The notes: a model not told the origin generated them from the letters alone. 64,000 bases of DNA from Paracoccus shandongensis (GCF_017315735.1 NZ_JAFLRK010000005.1:62001-126000), one strand, 5' to 3'; shown: positions 45,381 to 57,563, numbered from the stretch's first letter. Translations and numbers: made by a program.

Positions 45381-47374
45381 ATGAACCAGATGACCCGCAT
45401 CGACCCTGCGCTGGAAACCAGGATGGCCAATGCCATCCGCGCCCTGACCATGGACGCGGTCGAGGCGGCGAAATCCGGCCATCCCGGCGCGCCGATGGGC
45501 ATGGCGGATGTGGCGACGGTGCTGTTCAACCGCTTCATGCGGGTGGACCCAAGCGACCCCCGCTGGCCCGACCGCGACCGTTTTGTCCTGTCGGCGGGCC
45601 ATGGCTCGATGCTGGTCTATGCCATCCATCACCTGTTGGGTTACGGTGACATGGGCATGGACCAGATCAGCGCCTTCCGGCAGATGGGATCGCGCACGGC
45701 GGGCCATCCCGAATACGGCCATGCCCAGGGGATCGAGGTCACGACCGGCCCCCTGGGCCAGGGCATCGCCACGGCTGTCGGCATGGCCCTGGCGGAACGC
45801 ATGGCCCATGCCCGCTGGCCGGATCTGACCGACCACTGGACCTATGTGATCGCGGGCGACGGCTGCCTGATGGAGGGGATCAGCCACGAGGCCATCGACC
45901 TTGCGGGCCACCTGCGGCTTGGCCGCTTGATCGTGCTGTGGGACGACAACGGCATCACCATCGACGGCGGCACGGACCTGTCCACCAGCACCGACCAGCA
46001 GGCGCGGTTTGCGGCGGCAGGCTGGCATGTTCAGGCGGTGGACGGCCATGACCGCGAGGCGGTGGCGGCGGCGATTGAAGCCGCGCGGGCGGACGACCGT
46101 CCGTCCATGATCGCCTGCCGGACCATCATCGGCTTTGGCGCGCCGACCAAGCAGGGCGGGCACGATGTCCATGGCGCGCCGCTGGGGGCGGATGAAATCG
46201 CCGCCGCCCGCAGGATGCTGGACTGGCCGCATGAGCCCTTCGTGCTGCCTGACGACGTGACAACCGCATGGGCCGCCATCGCCGCGCGCGGCGGCACGGC
46301 CCGCGCGGCCTGGGCGGCACGGCTGGACTCCTCCGCCAACCGTGCCGCCTTTCTGGCCGCGCACGGGGCGCCCGACGCGCCCGCGCTGCGCAAGGCGATT
46401 GCCGAACATTGCCAAAGGCTTGCCGGGGATCGCCCGAAGGCCGCAACCCGCAAGGCCAGCGAGATGGCGCTGGAGGTGATCAATGCCGCCCTGCCCCAGA
46501 CCATCGGCGGAAGCGCGGACCTGACCGGATCGAACCTGACCCGCAGCACGGGGATGGGATCCATCCGCCCCGGCGACTACGCGGGCCGCTATGTCCATTA
46601 TGGCATCCGCGAACATGCGATGGCCGCCGTGATGAACGGCATCGCGCTGCATGGCGGGTTCATCCCCTATGGCGGGACGTTCCTGGCCTTTGCCGACTAT
46701 TCGCGGCCCGCGATCCGGCTGGGCGCGCTGATGGGGGTGCCGGTCGTCCATGTGATGACCCATGACTCCATCGGGTTGGGAGAGGACGGCCCGACCCACC
46801 AGCCGGTCGAGCATCTGGCCTCGCTCCGCGCCATCCCGAACCTCCAGGTCTTCCGCCCCGCCGACGCCGTGGAAACCGCCGAGGCCTGGGAGATCGCGCT
46901 GACCAGCCCCGGCCCCTCGGTCCTGGCCCTGTCGCGGCAGGCCCTCCCCACCGTCAGGACCGAGGACGAGGACACCAACCGCACCCGCCGGGGCGCCTAT
47001 GTGCTGCGCGCCACGCCCCTGCCCCGCGACGTGACGCTGATCGCCACGGGGTCCGAGGTGGAAATCGCCCTTGCCGCCGCCGACCTGCTGCGGGCGGACC
47101 GCATCAACGCCGCCGTGGTATCCGCCCCCTGCTTCGAGCTGTTCGCAGCCCAGGACCGCGCCTATCGGCAGGGTGTGTTGTGCGACGCCCCCCGCATCGG
47201 GATCGAGGCCGCGATCCGCCAGGGATGGGATCTGGTCCTGCGCCCCGAAGACGGCTTCGTCGGCATGACGGGCTTTGGCGCATCCGCCCCGGCCCCTGCG
47301 CTTTACCGCCATTTCGGCATCACGCCACAGGCCGTCGCGGCCCTGGCCAGGCAGCTCATCAAGGGAGAGGACGA

Positions 47375-47384
<10 letters not shown>
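45381..47384 (+). CDS. cbbT: Transketolase (Calvin cycle copy)
   Basis: A 667-residue thiamine diphosphate enzyme transferring two-carbon units between sugar phosphates. ThDP motif: [20 protein letters not shown] ... [14 protein letters not shown] (GDG-x(about 25)-N). N-terminal [19 protein letters not shown] is diagnostic; the second domain has [13 protein letters not shown] and the third [32 protein letters not shown] precedes the ATG. The 3' end overlaps cbbA by 10 bases. In a Paracoccus-like genome a second housekeeping transketolase outside the window is likely. Confidence 0.96.
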
Positions 47385-49932
<2,548 letters not shown>

Positions 49933-49940
49933 CCGGCAAC

Positions 49941-50013
49941 GGTGCGTGCAAGCACGCACCCTACGCCATCGCCCGGATCCTGACGCCCGTAGGGTGTGTG
50001 CTCTGCACGCACC
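49941..50013. repeat. REP-like palindromic element between cbbL and cbbS
   Basis: The 73 bases contain nested symmetry. GGTGCGTGCAAGCACGCACC (49941-49960) is itself a perfect palindrome. Its first 10 bases also pair with TGCACGCACC at 50004-50013, and GCACGCACCCTACG (49952-49965) pairs with CGTAGGGTGTGTGC (49988-50001) apart from one mismatch. It looks like a repetitive extragenic palindrome inserted inside the operon, and would fold as a large RNA hairpin between the two RuBisCO cistrons. Confidence 0.75.
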
Positions 50014-50042
50014 TGCTCCACGAACCACAAAGGAACCACCCC

Positions 50043-50459
50043 ATGAGACTGCGCCAAGGACAGTTCAGCTTTCTTCCCGATCTTTCGGATGACGACATTC
50101 GCGTGCAGGCCCAATACGCCATCGACCATGGCTGGGCCGTGTCCGTGGAATATTCCGATGACCCGCATCCCCGAAACACCTATTGGGAAATGTGGGGGCA
50201 TCCGATGTTCGACAACCCGGATGCCGCCGCCGTGGTCTTCGAGGTCAACGAATGCCGCAAGGAACATGGCGGCAAGTATATCCGCGTCATCGCCTTCGAT
50301 TCGACCCCCGGATGGGAATCCATCCGCATGAGCTTCATCGTGAACCGCCCCGCCACGGAACCCGGCTTCCGCCTGGTCCGGCAGGAGGCCGCAGGCCGCG
50401 TAGTCCGCTATACGATCGAAAGCTATGCCACCCGCGAACCCGAAGGGCTGCGCTACTGA
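50043..50459 (+). CDS. cbbS: RuBisCO small subunit, form IC
   Basis: A 138-residue small subunit. It begins MRLRQGQFSFLPDLSDDDIR and continues with AQYAIDHGWAVSVEYSDDPH, RNTYWEMWGHPMFD (the highly conserved W-x-x-W region) and IRVIAFDSTPGWESIRMSFI. The C-terminal extension (RLVRQEAAGRVVRYTIESYA) is typical for red-type small subunits, which form a central beta-barrel in the hexadecamer. AAAGGAACC precedes the ATG. It is separated from cbbL by 110 bases that contain a REP-like palindrome. Confidence 0.97.
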   Translation: MRLRQGQFSFLPDLSDDDIRVQAQYAIDHGWAVSVEYSDDPHPRNTYWEMWGHPMFDNPDAAAVVFEVNECRKEHGGKYIRVIAFDSTPGWESIRMSFIVNRPATEPGFRLVRQEAAGRVVRYTIESYATREPEGLRY

Positions 50460-50466
50460 CCCCAGG

Positions 50467-50520
50467 CCGGGGGCGCTTCGCCCCCCGGACCCCCAGAGGA
50501 TATTTAGGCCAAAGTGAAAG
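50467..50520 (+). repeat. Dispersed composite intergenic element, copy 3 (short form)
   Basis: A CCGGGGGCG/CGCCCCCCGG hairpin (50467-50488) is followed by GGATATT...CCAAAGTGAA (50498-50520), right before cbbX and in its direction. The hairpin may weaken transcription beyond cbbS. Confidence 0.7.
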
Positions 50521-50549
50521 AGGCCGCTTGGATCCAGCAAGGTGCCCCC

Positions 50550-51482
50550 ATGAACGAACCCCGCCCCACCCATGTCGATCTGGCCCGGTCCTTCGAGGAC
50601 AGCGGCGTGCGCGACGTGCTGCGCGAACTGGACGAAACCCTGGTCGGGCTGGAGCCGGTGAAGTCCCGCATCCGCGAGACCGCCGCCCTGCTGCTGGTGG
50701 ACAAGGCCCGCCGCCAGATTGGGCTGGCGACCGAGACGCCGACGCTGCACATGTCCTTCACCGGCAATCCCGGCACCGGAAAGACCACCGTGGCGCTGAA
50801 GATGGCCGACCTGCTGCACCGCCTGGGCTATGTCCGCAAGGGCCACCTGGTGACGGTCACGCGCGACGACCTGGTCGGCCAGTATATCGGCCACACCGCC
50901 CCCAAGACCAAGGAGGTGCTGAAGAAGGCCATGGGCGGCGTGCTGTTCATCGACGAGGCCTATTACCTGTATCGCCCGGAAAACGAACGCGACTATGGCC
51001 AGGAAGCCATCGAGATCCTGCTGCAGGTCATGGAAAACAACCGCGACGACCTGGTGGTGATCCTGGCGGGATACGCCGACCGGATGGACCGCTTCTTCGC
51101 CTCGAACCCCGGCTTCCGGTCGCGCATCGCCCATCACGTCGAGTTTCCCGACTATTCGGACGGGGAACTGCTGCACATTGCCGAACGGATGCTGGCCGCG
51201 CAGAACTATCGCCTCGACGAGGGCGCGCGGGCCGCAATGGGGGAATACATCGCCGCGCGGCGGGGGCAGCCGCATTTCGCCAATGCCCGGTCGGTCAGGA
51301 ATGCGCTGGACCGCGCGCGGCTGCGCCAGGCGAACCGGCTGTTCAACGAGGCGAAGGGCCCGCTGGACGCCGACACGCTGTCCACCATCACCGAACCCGA
51401 CCTGCGCGCCAGCCGCGTCTTCGGGGGCGGGCTTGACGTGGACCGCAGGACAAGGCAGGCGATCAGCCAAGCCGCCGAATAG
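50550..51482 (+). CDS. cbbX: Red-type RuBisCO activase CbbX
   Basis: A 310-residue AAA+ protein that removes inhibitory sugar phosphates from red-type RuBisCO by pulling on the large-subunit C-terminus. Walker [21 protein letters not shown]; Walker [21 protein letters not shown]; pore-loop region [20 protein letters not shown] (YIGHT). [19 protein letters not shown] carries the sensor 2 region. ATG 50550 ([17 protein letters not shown]) was chosen; an upstream GTG 50514 is in frame but lies in the repeat motif. In Rhodobacter the activase is itself activated by RuBP. Confidence 0.97.
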   Translation: MNEPRPTHVDLARSFEDSGVRDVLRELDETLVGLEPVKSRIRETAALLLVDKARRQIGLATETPTLHMSFTGNPGTGKTTVALKMADLLHRLGYVRKGHLVTVTRDDLVGQYIGHTAPKTKEVLKKAMGGVLFIDEAYYLYRPENERDYGQEAIEILLQVMENNRDDLVVILAGYADRMDRFFASNPGFRSRIAHHVEFPDYSDGELLHIAERMLAAQNYRLDEGARAAMGEYIAARRGQPHFANARSVRNALDRARLRQANRLFNEAKGPLDADTLSTITEPDLRASRVFGGGLDVDRRTRQAISQAAE

Positions 51483-51492
51483 GGAGTCCGCC

Positions 51493-52191
51493 ATGACCTT
51501 CGACCGCAGCATCAAGATCGCCCCCTCCATCCTGTCCGCCGACTTCGCCGATTTCGGGCGAGAGATCCGCGCGATTGAGGACCAAGGCGCCGACTGGGTC
51601 CATGTCGATGTGATGGACGGGCATTTCGTGCCGAACCTGACCTTCGGTCCCCCCGCCGTGAAGGCCTTCCGCCCGCATGTGCGGACCTTCATGGACGTCC
51701 ACCTGATGATCGCCCCGGTGGACCCCTATATCGAGGCCTATGCCGAGGCTGGCGCCGACATGATCACCGCCCATGTCGAGGCGGGCCCCCATCCCCACCG
51801 CACCCTTCAGGCGATCCGCGCGACGGGCAAGAAGGCGGGCATCGCGCTGAACCCCGGCACCCCGGTCGAGGCGGTGGAATACCTGCTGGATCTGGCCGAC
51901 ATGGTGCTGGTGATGACGGTGAACCCCGGCTTCGGCGGGCAGAAGTTCATCCATTCGCAGGTGGACAAGATCGCCCGGCTGCGCGGCATGATCGGCGACC
52001 GGCCGATCCATATCCAGGTGGACGGCGGCGTGGACCCCAAGACCGCGCCTCTGGTCGCGAAGGCCGGCGCCGATGTGCTGGTCGCGGGATCGGCGGTCTT
52101 CAAGGGCGGCTCGGTCGGCCAGCCGCAGGTTTACGGGCAGAACATCCGGGCGATCCGTGATGCGGCGCGGGGGCTGGCGCTGCCTGCCTGA
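51493..52191 (+). CDS. cbbE: Ribulose-phosphate 3-epimerase
   Basis: A 232-residue TIM-barrel enzyme interconverting ribulose 5-phosphate and xylulose 5-phosphate. [20 protein letters not shown] and [20 protein letters not shown] hold the catalytic Asp and metal-binding His. [40 protein letters not shown] and [13 protein letters not shown] hold the other metal ligands and the phosphate site. AGGGAGTCC precedes the ATG, 10 bases after cbbX. It ends the cbb operon: the next gene is convergent, 2 bases away. Confidence 0.95.
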   Translation: MTFDRSIKIAPSILSADFADFGREIRAIEDQGADWVHVDVMDGHFVPNLTFGPPAVKAFRPHVRTFMDVHLMIAPVDPYIEAYAEAGADMITAHVEAGPHPHRTLQAIRATGKKAGIALNPGTPVEAVEYLLDLADMVLVMTVNPGFGGQKFIHSQVDKIARLRGMIGDRPIHIQVDGGVDPKTAPLVAKAGADVLVAGSAVFKGGSVGQPQVYGQNIRAIRDAARGLALPA

Positions 52192-52193
52192 GG

Positions 52194-53108
52194 CTACCAG
52201 GCCGGATCGTCGGGCGTGATCTGGCCGAAGACGTTTTCCCGATGCCAGCGCAGGTTTTCGGGGTGAGGCGCATCCCTGGGGTCGCGGGGCGGGATCAGCT
52301 TGCCTCCTGGCAAAAGCAGCCGGTCCACGACATCGGACGGAACCTTGTTGCGCGACACAAGGATGGAATTGTCGTCGGCAACCGAGATCAGTCCCCGGTC
52401 GAACATCCAGTGCAGCGTTCCCGACAGGGCAAGCCCGTTCCGCACGGAATCGCTGCCCTGATGCTCGACAGGACGGATATGGGCCGCCTGAACCTCGGGG
52501 CGGCCGCCGCCATTGCGCAGCCGCAGCCCGGACATGGCGCAGCGATAATCATAGGCTTCACGCACCTTGCGCCGGAAGGCCACGTCCCGATAGGACCTGC
52601 GCAACAGACGCTCGACGACCGGACGCTCGAAGGCCTGGGCACCTTCGGCCATGTCGAAAGGCTGCGGGTCATAGCGGGTGGCCTCGATGTTCTCGAGCTG
52701 CTGCGGCAGGCCAAGGTTCACGATCCGGGCAAAATCGGCCTCGGTGATGCGGCGCACGGCTGACTGGGCAAGGCCACCTGACAGGGGCGATCCGTCAAGG
52801 GCGGTCAGCGCCGTTTCCATCGGTCTGCCATCGATCAGTCGCGGCACATGGCGGTCCAGTTCCAGAAAGCTGCCGGGACGGATGCGCGCAAGATACCGCC
52901 CCGGCACGGCCGGATTGGGATCGATCCGGTCGATCACGGCAAGCGCGAAATAGCCGCGCGGACCGGCCTTCACGGGTTCATAATAGACGATCCAGTCGCC
53001 CACTGCCTCGTTCATGGCCTTGAGATACTGGCGTGGGAAGTCGTAAACCTTGTCTGGCTGATCGTCATAGATCGAGTCCGCCTTGTGCATCAGGACAAGC
53101 TTCACCAT
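52194..53108 (-). CDS. HNH endonuclease domain protein
   Basis: A 304-residue protein from ATG 53108 (MVKLVLMHKADSIYDDQPDK). The N-terminal domain (about 1-160) resembles the 'fold with conserved W and Y' domains paired with HNH nucleases in stand-alone restriction-like proteins (KVYDFPRQYLKAMNEAVGDW; PRGYFALAVID). The HNH motif is at about 195-255: AYDYRCAMSGLRLRNGGG, then QAAHIRPVEHQGSDSVRNG and LHWMFDRGLISV, with the two histidines expected for metal binding. Such proteins are thought to act on foreign or modified DNA, but the target is unknown. It is monocistronic and convergent with cbbE. Confidence 0.82.
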   Translation of the reverse strand: MVKLVLMHKADSIYDDQPDKVYDFPRQYLKAMNEAVGDWIVYYEPVKAGPRGYFALAVIDRIDPNPAVPGRYLARIRPGSFLELDRHVPRLIDGRPMETALTALDGSPLSGGLAQSAVRRITEADFARIVNLGLPQQLENIEATRYDPQPFDMAEGAQAFERPVVERLLRRSYRDVAFRRKVREAYDYRCAMSGLRLRNGGGRPEVQAAHIRPVEHQGSDSVRNGLALSGTLHWMFDRGLISVADDNSILVSRNKVPSDVVDRLLLPGGKLIPPRDPRDAPHPENLRWHRENVFGQITPDDPAW

Positions 53109-53229
53109 CGTGCTGGCGCCCTGGCCCGGCCCCGGACCGGATCGGCGGTGCGTTTCGGCATGAACTGGGCCCTTTGGTTTGACATTCCCCCGCGCAGGCG
53201 CATCCTGCGGCCAGCAACAGGAGATGGCA

Positions 53230-54009
53230 ATGGATCTGGGCATCAGGGGAAAGCGCGGGCTGGTCTGCGCGGCATCAAAAGGTCTGGGGCGCGGCTGCGC
53301 CGAGGCCTTGGCCGAGGCGGGCGTGGATCTGGTCATCAACAGCCGCACCGAAGCCGAGATCACCCGCACGGCTGAGGAAATCGCCGCGAAATACGGCACC
53401 AGCGTCACCCCCGTCGCCGCCGACATCACCACCGACGAAGGCCGCGCCAGGGTTCTGGCGGCGGTGGGACAGGCCGACATCCTGGTCACGAACGCGGGCG
53501 GGCCGCCGCCGGGCGACTGGCGCGACTGGAACCGCGACGACTTCATCCGCGCCATCGACGCCAACATGCTGTCGGCCGTGGCGCTGATGCAGGCCCTGGT
53601 TCCCCCCATGATGGATCGCGGTTGGGGCCGGGTGGTCAACATCACCTCGCAATCGGTGCGGTCCCCGATCGCGGTGCTGGGGCTGTCGAACACGGCGCGG
53701 GCGGGGCTGACCGGCTTTGTCGCGGGCATGGCGCGGCAGGTGGCGGGGCATGGGGTCTGCGTGAACAACATCCTGCCCGGCATCCACGCGACCGACCGCG
53801 CCGTCAGCCTGGACAAGGGCGTGGCCGACAAGCAGGGCATCAGCCTGGAGGAGGCGCGCCGCCAGCGACAGGCGGGCATCCCAACCGGCACCTATGGCGA
53901 TCCGGGCGATTTCGGCGCGACCTGCGCCTTTTTGTGCAGCCAGCAGGCGCGCTTCATCGTCGGCCAGAACATCCTGCTGGATGGCGGCGCGCTGAACGTC
54001 ACGATCTAG
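53230..54009 (+). CDS. SDR family oxidoreductase with degenerate catalytic motif
   Basis: A 259-residue short-chain dehydrogenase/reductase fold protein. ATG 53230 is the best start (AGGAG six bases upstream). Cofactor motif GLVCAASKGLGRGCAEALAE (G-x3-G-x-G-like), and NAGGPPPG replaces the usual NNAG. The catalytic Ser is kept in VVNITSQSV, but the Y-x3-K motif is not: the aligned part is GLSNTARAGLTGFV, with Ser in place of Tyr and Arg in place of Lys. That pattern occurs in a subgroup of beta-ketoacyl-ACP-reductase-like SDRs of unclear function. The C-terminal FIVGQNILLDGGALNVTI is standard. Substrate unknown; overlaps the convergent fusion gene by 4 bases. Confidence 0.85.
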   Translation: MDLGIRGKRGLVCAASKGLGRGCAEALAEAGVDLVINSRTEAEITRTAEEIAAKYGTSVTPVAADITTDEGRARVLAAVGQADILVTNAGGPPPGDWRDWNRDDFIRAIDANMLSAVALMQALVPPMMDRGWGRVVNITSQSVRSPIAVLGLSNTARAGLTGFVAGMARQVAGHGVCVNNILPGIHATDRAVSLDKGVADKQGISLEEARRQRQAGIPTGTYGDPGDFGATCAFLCSQQARFIVGQNILLDGGALNVTI

Positions 54010-55700
54010 GGCTGTCCCGTGGCGGCGCGGTAATCGCGCAGGATGGCGGAAAGCTGGTCGCGCCGCGCCTCGGGGTCGGCCAGCAGGGCGCAAAGGGCGC
54101 GGGCCCGGGCCGAGATCTGCCGGCAGCCATCCGGGTTGGCGCGGGCCCAGGCCAGCCTGTCGGGCAGGTCGCCCGCGCCGGGGCGCAGGGGGATGTAATG
54201 CTGCCAGGGCTGGAAGATGGCGCGGGCGAAGGTTTCCCAGCCGTCTTCTTCCAGCAGCACGACGGACTGGCTGTTGGCCAGCGGCAGGAAATCCTCGGCC
54301 CCCGAGGTCGCGCCGAGGCAGATCAGATAGCGGTGCGACAGCAGGAAATCGTCGCCCTTGCGGGATCCGATCAGGTGCGACAGGCCCGCGCGCTCCAGCG
54401 CCCGCTGCCCGCGCGTGTCGGGGGTCAGGCCTGCGTCGATGTCGGGGGAACCCCGGTGTTCCAGGACCAGGGCGACGCGGGTGGCGGCGCGCAGGTCGGC
54501 GGCGGCCTCGGGGTTGCCCCCCAGCAGATCGCCCACAGCCTGGTGCAGGGGGCGGCGGGGCTGGCCGTCGGGCGACAGGACATGGCCCGACAGATCGCCG
54601 CGAAAGACCGCCCGGTCCCGCTTCTGGCCAAAGGGCGGGTCGATCCGGTCGGGGCGGCCCAGATAACCGTCATTGCCCAGCCGGTGGATCCAGGGCATTG
54701 GCCACAAAAAGGCATTGGCCGCCCCATTCCTGCGGCAAGCGGCCAGGACCGGCCCGCCCCCGCCGCCCGCATGGCCGGGCTGCATGTCGATGCGATAGGT
54801 GCCGTGGTCCGCCGCCTGGGCGATGTCATTGGCCGTGGTGGCGATGCGCAGCAGATGCGCCATCCCCGGCCTGGCATAGAAAAGCCCGCCTGGGCCCCGG
54901 CGCAGGGGCAGGATTTCGCCCCGGCTGTCGCGGACCTCGTTCCTGTCCAGATCGACCACGGCCTGATGGTTCGACCCGGGGGGATGATCCGCCGGGGCGA
55001 TGGCGGCCGGACGCGCGGTGGCGGCGATGGCGGCGCTGATCCGGTCGCGCTCGGCGCGGGCGATTCCCGCCCCTGCCGGGGGGGCCTCCAGCATCCGCGA
55101 CAGGGGGGCCAGATAGCCCTCGCGCCGCGATTTCACCCCCGCGCCCGGGCGGGGCGGGCAGTCCTTCAGGTCGAACCAGGGCGCCAGGGCATCGCGATAG
55201 TCGCCGGGGGCGGCATGGTCGATGTCGATTTCCACGAACTCGGCCCGGCCTGCGAAATAGGCGCGGCAATCGGCCAGATGCGCGTCCCATTCGGCGGCCC
55301 ACAGGTCGGCCAGGTCGCCGACCGCCACCCCCCGGATCTGGGCGGTTGCCCGGGCATAGCTGCCGCCCCGGTGCATGTAGCGGCTGACCACCCAATCCTC
55401 GACCCGGCGGGTGTTCAGCAGGAAGACGGAACCCGGATAGCTTGCGTCAAGAAAGCGGAACTCCTTGAAGGCCTCGATGACCGGCATGTTCAGGTAGCGC
55501 ACCGATTCCATGTCGGTGAAGGCCACCGTGTCGGCCCAGGGCTGCAGGGGCTTGATCCCCGCCAGTTTGGACCAGGCGATATCCTCGGCCAGGGCGCCCT
55601 CGGCCCAGTGGACGGTCGGATAGCCGTTCATCCCGAACAGCCTGGCGATGAAGGTCGTGCCGCATTTGTTGAAGCCGATCTGAAAGAATTTCCGCGCCAC
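54006..55700 (-). CDS. Sulfotransferase - GT90-like (CAP10) fusion protein
   Basis: A 564-residue protein beginning at GTG 55700 behind AGGGGG. The N-terminal part (1-about 220) is a sulfotransferase: KFFQIGFNKCGTTFIARLFG is the 5'-phosphosulfate binding loop for PAPS, and YPGSVFLLNTRRVEDWVVSR is the 3'-phosphate region. From about residue 290 the protein resembles CAP10/GT90 glycosyltransferases: RAVFRGDLSGH, LICLGATSGAEDFLPLANSQ, VVLLEEDGWETFARAIFQPW and QHYIPLRPGAGDLPDRLAWA. The two activities in one chain suggest that a sugar is added and a sulfate is placed on a surface glycan. Transfer partner and substrate are unknown. The gene stands alone. Confidence 0.72.
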   Translation of the reverse strand: MARKFFQIGFNKCGTTFIARLFGMNGYPTVHWAEGALAEDIAWSKLAGIKPLQPWADTVAFTDMESVRYLNMPVIEAFKEFRFLDASYPGSVFLLNTRRVEDWVVSRYMHRGGSYARATAQIRGVAVGDLADLWAAEWDAHLADCRAYFAGRAEFVEIDIDHAAPGDYRDALAPWFDLKDCPPRPGAGVKSRREGYLAPLSRMLEAPPAGAGIARAERDRISAAIAATARPAAIAPADHPPGSNHQAVVDLDRNEVRDSRGEILPLRRGPGGLFYARPGMAHLLRIATTANDIAQAADHGTYRIDMQPGHAGGGGGPVLAACRRNGAANAFLWPMPWIHRLGNDGYLGRPDRIDPPFGQKRDRAVFRGDLSGHVLSPDGQPRRPLHQAVGDLLGGNPEAAADLRAATRVALVLEHRGSPDIDAGLTPDTRGQRALERAGLSHLIGSRKGDDFLLSHRYLICLGATSGAEDFLPLANSQSVVLLEEDGWETFARAIFQPWQHYIPLRPGAGDLPDRLAWARANPDGCRQISARARALCALLADPEARRDQLSAILRDYRAATGQP

Positions 55701-55837
55701 GCCGCCCCCTGTTCCGATGCATCCCGCTGATGCCGCGCGACCCTTGCTGCGGGTGCGGGCCGCTGTCAATCGCGCCGGGGTTGCGAGCTGCGACAAAAGG
55801 CTTGCCTTGGGCCTGCCGCCCGGCTAGCTCTGACGGG

Positions 55838-56010
55838 ATCGGAACTCGGGAGAAGCTGGCCCGCGCCAGTGCCGAAGGAGCAGCCGCCCCGGCGAACTCT
55901 CAGGCAGAAGGACCGTTTTCCGCCAGAAACTCTGGAGAGTGGCGCGACGCGCCCGCCGAAGGGATAACGATCTCAGGCGCCCCGTCCGGGGCAGGGACAG
56001 AGGGGGCATC
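55838..56010 (+). promoter_or_regulatory. Tandem glycine riboswitch upstream of gcvT
   Basis: Two aptamers in series. The first (about 55843-55920) shows CGGGAGAAGCTGG, GCCGAAGGAGCA and CGAACTCTCAGGCAGAAGGA. The second (about 55928-56003) shows AACTCTGGAGAGT, GCCGAAGGGATAACGATCTC and GGACAGAGG. These are the conserved blocks of the gcvT-type motif, in the correct order. Binding of glycine is known to turn on the glycine cleavage operon that follows. Confidence 0.92.
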
Positions 56011-56071
56011 GTTCCGGGCATCCGCCCGCCAACCGATGCCGGCTGCCCGGCTGTTTGAGAAGGAAGGTCGC

Positions 56072-57196
56072 ATGACCGACGATCCGCGCCGGACCCCGCT
56101 TCATGACCTGCATCTGTCGCTGAGCGCGCGCATGGTGCCCTTCGCCGGGTGGGAGATGCCGGTGCAATATCCGACGGGCGTGATGGCCGAGCATCTGCAC
56201 ACGCGCGCGCAGGCGGGGCTGTTCGACGTGAGCCATATGGGCCAGGTCGTGATCACGCCGCAGGACGGCGACATGGCGGCGGCCGCGCTGGCGCTGGAAA
56301 GGCTGATCCCCGCCGATGTGCTGGGCCTGGCCCCGGGACGGCAGCGGTATGGGCTGTTCACGAATGACGCGGGCGGGATCCTTGACGACCTGATGTTCGC
56401 CAACCGGGGCGATCATGTCTTGCTGGTGGTGAACGCGGCCTGTGCCGAACAGGACATCGCGCATCTGCAAACCCTTGGCGGGGTGACGGTGACGCCTGTC
56501 ACGGATCGCGGGCTGCTGGCGCTGCAAGGCCCGCTTGCCGCTGCCGTGCTGGCCCGGCTGGTGCCCGCCGTGGCCGCCATGCGCTTCATGGACAGCCGGA
56601 TTCTTGACTGGGACGGGGTCGAGCTGTGGGTGTCCCGGTCGGGCTATACGGGCGAGGACGGGTTCGAGATCTCGGTCCCCGAAGCCCGGTTGCGTGATTT
56701 TGCCCAGGCCCTGCTGGACCAGCCCGAGGTCGCGCCCATCGGCCTTGGCGCGCGCGACAGCCTGCGGCTGGAGGCAGGAATGCCGCTTTACGGGCATGAC
56801 ATGGATGCGGACGTGACCCCGGCGCAGGCGGCGCTTGGCTGGTCGATCCCCAAGGCGCGGCGCGCGGGCGGTGCGCGGGCGGGCGGCTTTCCGGGGGCCG
56901 ATGCGGTGCTGGCCGAACTGGCGGCAGGCCCGGCGATGGTGCGGCGCGGGCTGCGCCCCGAAGGCCGCGCCCCGATCCGCGAGGGCGTGGCGATCTTTGC
57001 CGGACCCGAGGGCGGCAGTCCCATTGGCCATGTTTCCTCCGGCGGCTTCGGCCCGTCGGTCGGCGGTCCCATCGCCATGGCGCGCCTGCCCGCCGATCTG
57101 CCGGATGGCGCGACGGTTCACGCAGAACTGCGCGGCAAGCGCATCCCCGTCGCCATCGCGCCCCTGCCCTTCGTCACCCCGTCCTACAAACGCTGA
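56072..57196 (+). CDS. gcvT: Glycine cleavage system T protein (aminomethyltransferase)
   Basis: A 374-residue tetrahydrofolate-dependent enzyme that releases ammonia and makes methylene-THF from the aminomethyl-lipoyl group on GcvH. ATG 56072 (MTDDPRRTPLHDLHLSLSAR) follows GAAGGAAGG. Motifs: MVPFAGWEMPVQYPTGVMAE, GLFDVSHMGQVVI (with the conserved Asp), GYTGEDGFEI and LGARDSLRLEAGMPLYGHDM. The C-terminal barrel domain has PIGHVSSGGFGPSVGGPIAM. First gene of gcvTHP, directly under the glycine riboswitch. Confidence 0.96.
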   Translation: MTDDPRRTPLHDLHLSLSARMVPFAGWEMPVQYPTGVMAEHLHTRAQAGLFDVSHMGQVVITPQDGDMAAAALALERLIPADVLGLAPGRQRYGLFTNDAGGILDDLMFANRGDHVLLVVNAACAEQDIAHLQTLGGVTVTPVTDRGLLALQGPLAAAVLARLVPAVAAMRFMDSRILDWDGVELWVSRSGYTGEDGFEISVPEARLRDFAQALLDQPEVAPIGLGARDSLRLEAGMPLYGHDMDADVTPAQAALGWSIPKARRAGGARAGGFPGADAVLAELAAGPAMVRRGLRPEGRAPIREGVAIFAGPEGGSPIGHVSSGGFGPSVGGPIAMARLPADLPDGATVHAELRGKRIPVAIAPLPFVTPSYKR

Positions 57197-57203
57197 GGAT
57201 CCC

Positions 57204-57563
57204 ATGCTGAAATACACCGAAGACCACGAATGGCTGCGTGCCGAGGGCGACGAGATCGTCGTCGGCATCACCCCCCACGCCAGCGAGCAGCTGGGCGATG
57301 TCGTCTTCATCGAACTGCCCGAGGAAGGCCGCGAGGTCGCGGCCGGGGACGAGGTCGTGGTGATCGAATCCGTGAAGGCGGCATCCGACATCGCGGCCCC
57401 CGTGGCGGGCGTGATCACGGCGGTGAATACGGCCCTGGCCGATGCGCCGGGCCAGGTGAACGACGACGCGCTGACGGCCTGGTTCTTCCGCATCAAGCCC
57501 ACGGATGCGAGCGCCATGGACGGCTTCATGGACGAGGATGCCTATCAGGCGCTGATCGGCTGA
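57204..57563 (+). CDS. gcvH: Glycine cleavage system H protein
   Basis: A 119-residue lipoyl carrier shuttling the aminomethyl group between P, T and L proteins. [20 protein letters not shown] starts the product, and the lipoylated lysine is in [16 protein letters not shown] (about Lys61). [20 protein letters not shown] and AWFFRIKP are standard. TGAGGATCCC precedes the ATG, 7 bases after gcvT. Length fits exactly. A GC-rich hairpin and repeat motif lie between it and gcvP. Confidence 0.96.
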   Translation: MLKYTEDHEWLRAEGDEIVVGITPHASEQLGDVVFIELPEEGREVAAGDEVVVIESVKAASDIAAPVAGVITAVNTALADAPGQVNDDALTAWFFRIKPTDASAMDGFMDEDAYQALIG

